Shown: positions 62,776-64,000 of the stretch, in pieces
Layout: each line of letters opens with the position of its first letter
Numbering within the stretch: position 1 is the stretch's first letter
The notes under the pieces: generated by a model
What the model was told of the DNA's origin: nothing
The model's input: the letters and a program-made list of their open reading frames with translations, nothing else
The model's database searches: none
Source of the DNA: Plantago ovata
Taxonomy: Eukaryota; Streptophyta; Magnoliopsida; Lamiales; Plantaginaceae
Length of the DNA stretch: 64,000 nucleotides
NCBI GenBank assembly: GCA_028274465.1
Contig: CM051457.1
Span: forward strand, 51,988,362 to 52,052,361
Direction: 5' to 3'
Translations under genes and position numbers: made by a program

Positions 62776-64000
62776 CATGTTTAAGAAAATGTCCAGTGGA
62801 AACCCAAGTCTTGAGTGTTTCGATCTTGACTTGTTTTCTACTTGCTGAGGAACTAGAGGGTTTTGAACCGAAAGACTAATCATCATTGCTAATCAAGTCC
62901 ACTTTCTGATGTGGTGTCTTGCTTGGTTGACCCTTTTGCTGAACATACTTTTCAATAAGTTCTTTTCTAGCTAGGCTCCTTCTTTTCCTAGCATTTTGAG
63001 TTTTGTTAGAACTCTTAGGCTTGGTTTTGTTCAACTCTGTGAAGTATCTTTGCTGAATTTACTTATACTCATGAAAAAGTTGATTTTGCTTGGTTTTGAA
63101 TCCAAGTCCACTTTTAGGAGTATGCTGAGCTTTTGTCTCAGCAACCTTACTTAATTCAGGTTTGTCAGCAAAGGTCTTCTGATTACTTTTAGTAATCTTG
63201 CCTTTAGTCTTAACAAATTGCTTTTCAACAACTTGTTTGGCAGAATGCTTTACAGCATCCTTTTTCTGAACAGTTTTCTTTTTAGCAACCTGTTTTTGCT
63301 TTTAAAGTCTTGTTACTTTGAGTAGCAACAGCGGGCTTTTTGTACGTAGGTACTTCCTTACTTATTTAAGCAACCTTATATTGACCAAATTGATAGTGTT
63401 CTGGTTTACCACTATCAGTTGCACGAACAAAGGTGATTGGTGATTTGTCTTTACTCAAGAGTATTACATCATCATCTTCATACGTGGCACCTAAACCTTC
63501 TTTCCGAGATGGATCTCTCAGATAAGAGTTTAGTTCAGTCAGAGTGTTACTAGCATCCGCATAAGATTTGAAATTTGACTGTCATCTTTTTCATTTCTTG
63601 TATTTCAGCAAGTAACTTTAGAATTGAGGACTGATACTCTTCCAATTCTATTGCCATTTGAGCATTCTTCTCTGTAGCTTCAGCAATTAACTTCTTGAGA
63701 TGCAATATTTCAGCATCCTTCTTTTCAGACTCAACGCTCAGCAAGACGTACTTTTCAGTAGTTTGCTTAGTCAGAAGTTCAGCATTATGTAGTTTCTCTT
63801 GCTATTTGCTCAGATTTTTCTCAAATCTTTCGATTTCTCCTTGAATTCTATCAAGGTTAATGTCATTTTCACTTTCTGAATCAGATTCAGGTGTAGGACA
63901 ATTTACCTTACCGGCCATGAGGCAGAACTCGTAGTTTGACACATCTGGATAAGCTTCCATAGCTATTCCACAAACTTCCTTGCCAATCTCTACGTCAAGA
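62776..64000 (-). pseudogene. Copia Gag C-terminal region, partial
   Basis: On the minus strand from 64000: EVCGIAMEAYPDVSNYEFC and MAGKVNCPTPESDSESEND. A coiled coil follows (63744-63550, KKDAEILHLKKLIAEATEKN), with a stop near 63800. The remaining Lys-rich text to 62776 is broken by stops near 63305 and 63365. Asp/Ser/Glu-rich then coiled-coil segments following the Gag core fit the long Gags of SIRE-type elements. The zinc knuckle would lie beyond the window. Confidence 0.6.

Larger units (their letters stand above)
43645..64000 (-). mobile_element. Ty1/copia element of SIRE/Maximus type, decayed, runs out of window
   Basis: Minus-strand order from right: part of Gag (64000-62776), protease (61502-61053), integrase (54355-53506), RT and RNase H (52879-51424), spacer, long extra ORF (50423-45389), polypurine tract (44963-44948), 3' LTR (44947-43645). 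PR-IN-RT-RH is the copia order. An extra ORF after pol and an LTR ending ...GGGACCAACA are features of the SIRE/Maximus lineage. Two elements interrupt it. Stops and frameshifts occur in every gene. Confidence 0.85.

Overview
This window looks like a retrotransposon graveyard from a plant nuclear genome, most likely a eudicot. I recognise no host gene, rRNA gene or functional tRNA gene. Almost every base can be placed in one of six kinds of mobile DNA, nested inside one another. The evidence is long terminal repeats (LTRs) with TG...CA ends, primer-binding sites, polypurine tracts, zinc-knuckle Gags, retropepsins, a copia integrase/RT/RNase H, and target-site duplications. Species assignment is not possible from the sequence alone.

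Layout. (a) 1-61 is the tail of an Athila-type LTR. 62 to about 1593 is an A+T-rich LTR-like block. (b) About 1594-38389 is a minus-strand Tat-lineage Ty3/gypsy element. It has a 5' LTR (22768-23520 plus 38071-38389), a PBS, gag and protease (22605-19771), and an antisense extra gene (2132-4367 plus 18079-19397). Only about 370 bp separate the protease from that gene, so RT, RNase H and integrase are missing. (c) Two composite insertions of one Athila-like family interrupt it. Complex 1 (4368-18078) is flanked by the 5-bp duplication GCTAC and contains outer forward copy E2 and inner reverse copy E1. Complex 2 (23521-38070) is flanked by CCCCC and contains outer reverse copy E4 and inner forward copy E3. 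E1-E4 encode only Gag and protease, plus a variable third ORF that E2 lacks. (d) 38618-40303 is a solo LTR of Tekay/Del type with the duplication AGATC. (e) 40671-43644 is most of a non-autonomous CACTA transposon. (f) From 43645 past the window end is a minus-strand Ty1/copia element of SIRE/Maximus type. It has a 3' LTR, a long decayed extra ORF, RNase H, RT, integrase, protease and part of Gag. It is itself broken by a gag-only chromovirus-like element flanked by inverted LTR arms (54356-61052) and by an Athila-type solo LTR (61542-62775).

How the parts relate. No element here carries a complete intact set of proteins. The Athila-like family, the Tat element and the chromovirus-like element all keep Gag (two of them with protease) but lack polymerase and integrase, so they probably depended on partners elsewhere in the genome. 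The copia element once had everything but is now full of stops, frameshifts and insertions. Relative order inferred from nesting: CACTA before copia before its two insertions; Tat before E2 before E1, and Tat before E4 before E3.

The most unusual signals are these: GC-rich hairpin arrays just upstream of the Athila-type TATA boxes; two conserved palindromes upstream of the polypurine tract in all four copies; interchangeable third ORFs; a near-symmetrical head-to-head palindrome of about 13.5 kb; a copia element saturated with the heptamer TTGCTGA; and an LTR with a site II plus telo-box promoter and an embedded Pol III-like A/B box.
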